Assembly (NCBI RefSeq): GCF_050589825.1
Contig: NZ_JBNGOZ010000001.1
Location: 310,001 to 374,000 of the forward strand
Reading direction: 5' to 3'
Length of the DNA: 64,000 nucleotides
From: Carboxylicivirga longa
GTDB taxonomy: Bacteria > Bacteroidota > Bacteroidia > Bacteroidales > Marinilabiliaceae
The position numbers and the translations under genes are program-made. Below are positions 62,663-64,000 of this stretch, in pieces; position 1 is the stretch's first letter; the number at the start of each line of letters is the position of its first letter. The notes beneath the pieces were generated by a model. The model did not search any database and was not told the origin of the DNA. It saw nothing but the letters and a program-made list of their open reading frames with translations.

Positions 62663-64000
62663 ATGCAACTAAACAAATTATTAACAGGACTTGTGCTGGC
62701 GAGCGGATTATTATTCGCCTGCCACAAACCAATCGAGAAAAAGCAGCCAAACATTCTTTTCTTTCTCGTGGATGATATGGGTTGGGCCGATGTGGGTTAC
62801 AATGGTTCCCAATTTTATGAAACACCTCATATTGATCAGTTAGCCGGCGAGGGAATGGTATTCAGTAACGCCTATGCCACGCATCCCCGCTGCGTACCTT
62901 CGCGTTATTCCATCATCACGGGTAAATATCCCGCCAGGGCACAAATGCCCGGTCCGGGCGAAGGTAAGCTGAATGTGCGCCCGGGTGATGAAGGGAAACT
63001 AAAGACGGATGAGCAAACCATCGCTTCAGCCTTGAAAGAGGCCGGTTATGCCACCTTCTTTGCCGGTAAATGGCACCTGGCTACCTCAGGTACAATGCCT
63101 CAGGATGTGGGCTTTGATGTGAATATTGCCGGTGGCCATGCTGGTTCTCCAATATCCTACTTTTATCCCTATAACGAGGGTCCTCAAAAGGGAAAAAAGG
63201 CACCCATCGAAGGCTTAGAAGATGGTGTGGAAGGCCAATACCTGACGGATCATTTAACGGATAAGACCATCGATTGGCTTAAGCAGCAACATAACGAGGA
63301 GCCCGATCAACCATTTTTTGCCTTTGTATCGCATTACGCCGTACATGAGCCTTTGCATGGTAAGCCCGAACACGTTGAAAAGTTCAGGAAAAAGCTCTCG
63401 ACCATGACCTACGAAGGCGAGGCCTTTGTGGAAGAAGGTGCGGGCACGACGAAAATGCATCAGGATGACCCGGAATACGCAGCTCTGATCTATAGCATGG
63501 ATGAGAGTCTGGGGCGCATCTTGAAAACCGTTGAAGAGATAGGCGAGGCCGACAATACGGTGGTCATCTTCTTTTCTGATAACGGCGGCTTGTCCAACCG
63601 TGGGTTTAATCCCCGACGAGTGGCCACATCCAACTATCCGCTGAGGGCAGGCAAAGGGCATCTCTACGAGGGAGGGGTTCGCGAGCCCATGATTGTTAAG
63701 TGGCCGGGTACGGTAGCGGCCGGTTCTGTATCCAAAGAGGTGGTGACTGGAACAGATTTCTTCCCATCTATACTCGATATGGCCGGTCAGCAGTTAAAGC
63801 CGCGGGCGCATCAGGATGGTGTGAGTTTTATGGCTGCACTGAGGCAACAGAATGCACCCACTAGCGAGCGGCCAATTTTCTGGCATTCGCCTGTCGATCG
63901 TCCGCATGCCACCGGTGATTCCAATTGTACAGCTGTTCGTAAAGGGCGTTACAAGCTCATTGAGTTTTACGATACCAATACCGTTGAGCTGTATGATTTG
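62663..64000 (+). CDS. S1-family sulfatase lipoprotein, cut by the window end (5' part)
   Basis: 446 codons without a stop up to the last base. The start MQLNKLLTGLVL gives a lipoprotein signal with Cys20 (LLFAC). The metal site is FFLVDDMGWADVG, catalytic C77 is in HPRCVPSRYSIITGKYPAR, and FFAGKWHL, SHYAVHEPLHG and FFSDNGGLS follow. It parallels the sulfatase at 35785 block by block (for example QGFDVNVAGGAAGSPPTYWYPY against VGFDVNIAGGHAGSPISYFYPY), so the two are paralogues at opposite ends of the locus. Only the last part of the C-terminal subdomain is missing. The window stops at VELYDL. Confidence 0.9.
   Translation, partial: MQLNKLLTGLVLASGLLFACHKPIEKKQPNILFFLVDDMGWADVGYNGSQFYETPHIDQLAGEGMVFSNAYATHPRCVPSRYSIITGKYPARAQMPGPGEGKLNVRPGDEGKLKTDEQTIASALKEAGYATFFAGKWHLATSGTMPQDVGFDVNIAGGHAGSPISYFYPYNEGPQKGKKAPIEGLEDGVEGQYLTDHLTDKTIDWLKQQHNEEPDQPFFAFVSHYAVHEPLHGKPEHVEKFRKKLSTMTYEGEAFVEEGAGTTKMHQDDPEYAALIYSMDESLGRILKTVEEIGEADNTVVIFFSDNGGLSNRGFNPRRVATSNYPLRAGKGHLYEGGVREPMIVKWPGTVAAGSVSKEVVTGTDFFPSILDMAGQQLKPRAHQDGVSFMAALRQQNAPTSERPIFWHSPVDRPHATGDSNCTAVRKGRYKLIEFYDTNTVELYDL

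Noticed and set aside
1..64000. CRISPR arrays, tRNA and rRNA genes, insertion sequences with transposase
   Set aside because: No regularly spaced direct repeats of CRISPR type, no cloverleaf-like sequence and no transposase domain was noticed when reading both strands. A tRNAscan or ISfinder run was not possible here.

Overview
The window looks like a chromosomal segment of a Bacteroidota organism, most likely a marine, polysaccharide-degrading member of the order Marinilabiliales or a relative. This placement is inferred from two SusC/SusD pairs, a hybrid two-component regulator, three proteins with type IX secretion (T9SS) C-terminal sorting domains, promoters of the Bacteroidota TAnnTTTG type, and many sulfatases. 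There is no rRNA or tRNA gene and no CRISPR array.

Left part (1-8.3 kb): a membrane-anchored TPR/LuxR-type regulator, then a small SusC-SusD-IPT lipoprotein locus with no hydrolase of its own. At 8.4-18.5 kb: a periplasmic tricorn-like protease, a LuxR response regulator/7TM histidine kinase pair, and a PAS-LuxR regulator followed by a DUF900-type alpha/beta hydrolase and an M19-like dipeptidase. The last two transcription units share a palindromic promoter element. At 18.7-24 kb: a secreted GloVer-repeat protein and a GH123-like glycosidase. At 24.2-27.9 kb (minus strand): a lysine degradation operon (saccharopine dehydrogenase, DUF1338 2-oxoadipate decarboxylase, aminoadipate-semialdehyde dehydrogenase). 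At 28.2-30 kb: an orphan histidine kinase that abuts a sulfatase remnant.

Right part (30.3 kb to beyond the window end) is one large polysaccharide utilization locus. It holds a secreted glycosidase-sulfatase fusion, a secreted carbohydrate-binding protein, two sulfatases and an SGNH esterase, a hybrid two-component regulator, SusC/SusD, GH3, GH9, a sulfatase, a GPH sugar symporter, a GH94 cellobiose-type phosphorylase and three more sulfatases, the last cut by the window end. The logic is extracellular and periplasmic desulfation and endo-cleavage, import by SusCD, trimming by GH3/GH9, uptake by the symporter and cytoplasmic phosphorolysis. My inference is a sulfated beta-glucan (cellulose-like backbone) as substrate.

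The strongest new signal is a promoter architecture shared by four genes of this locus: two GAAYSA hexamers exactly 22 bp apart, with the second exactly 37 bp upstream of a TAnnTTTG-like -7 box. It precedes the SusC gene, the regulator's own gene and both divergent T9SS genes, and is probably the binding site of the hybrid regulator. Other signals: a separate CCCC-TTTY-GGGG operator with the same 37-bp spacing, a conserved 5' leader element before two unrelated genes, and MITE-like inverted-repeat elements.
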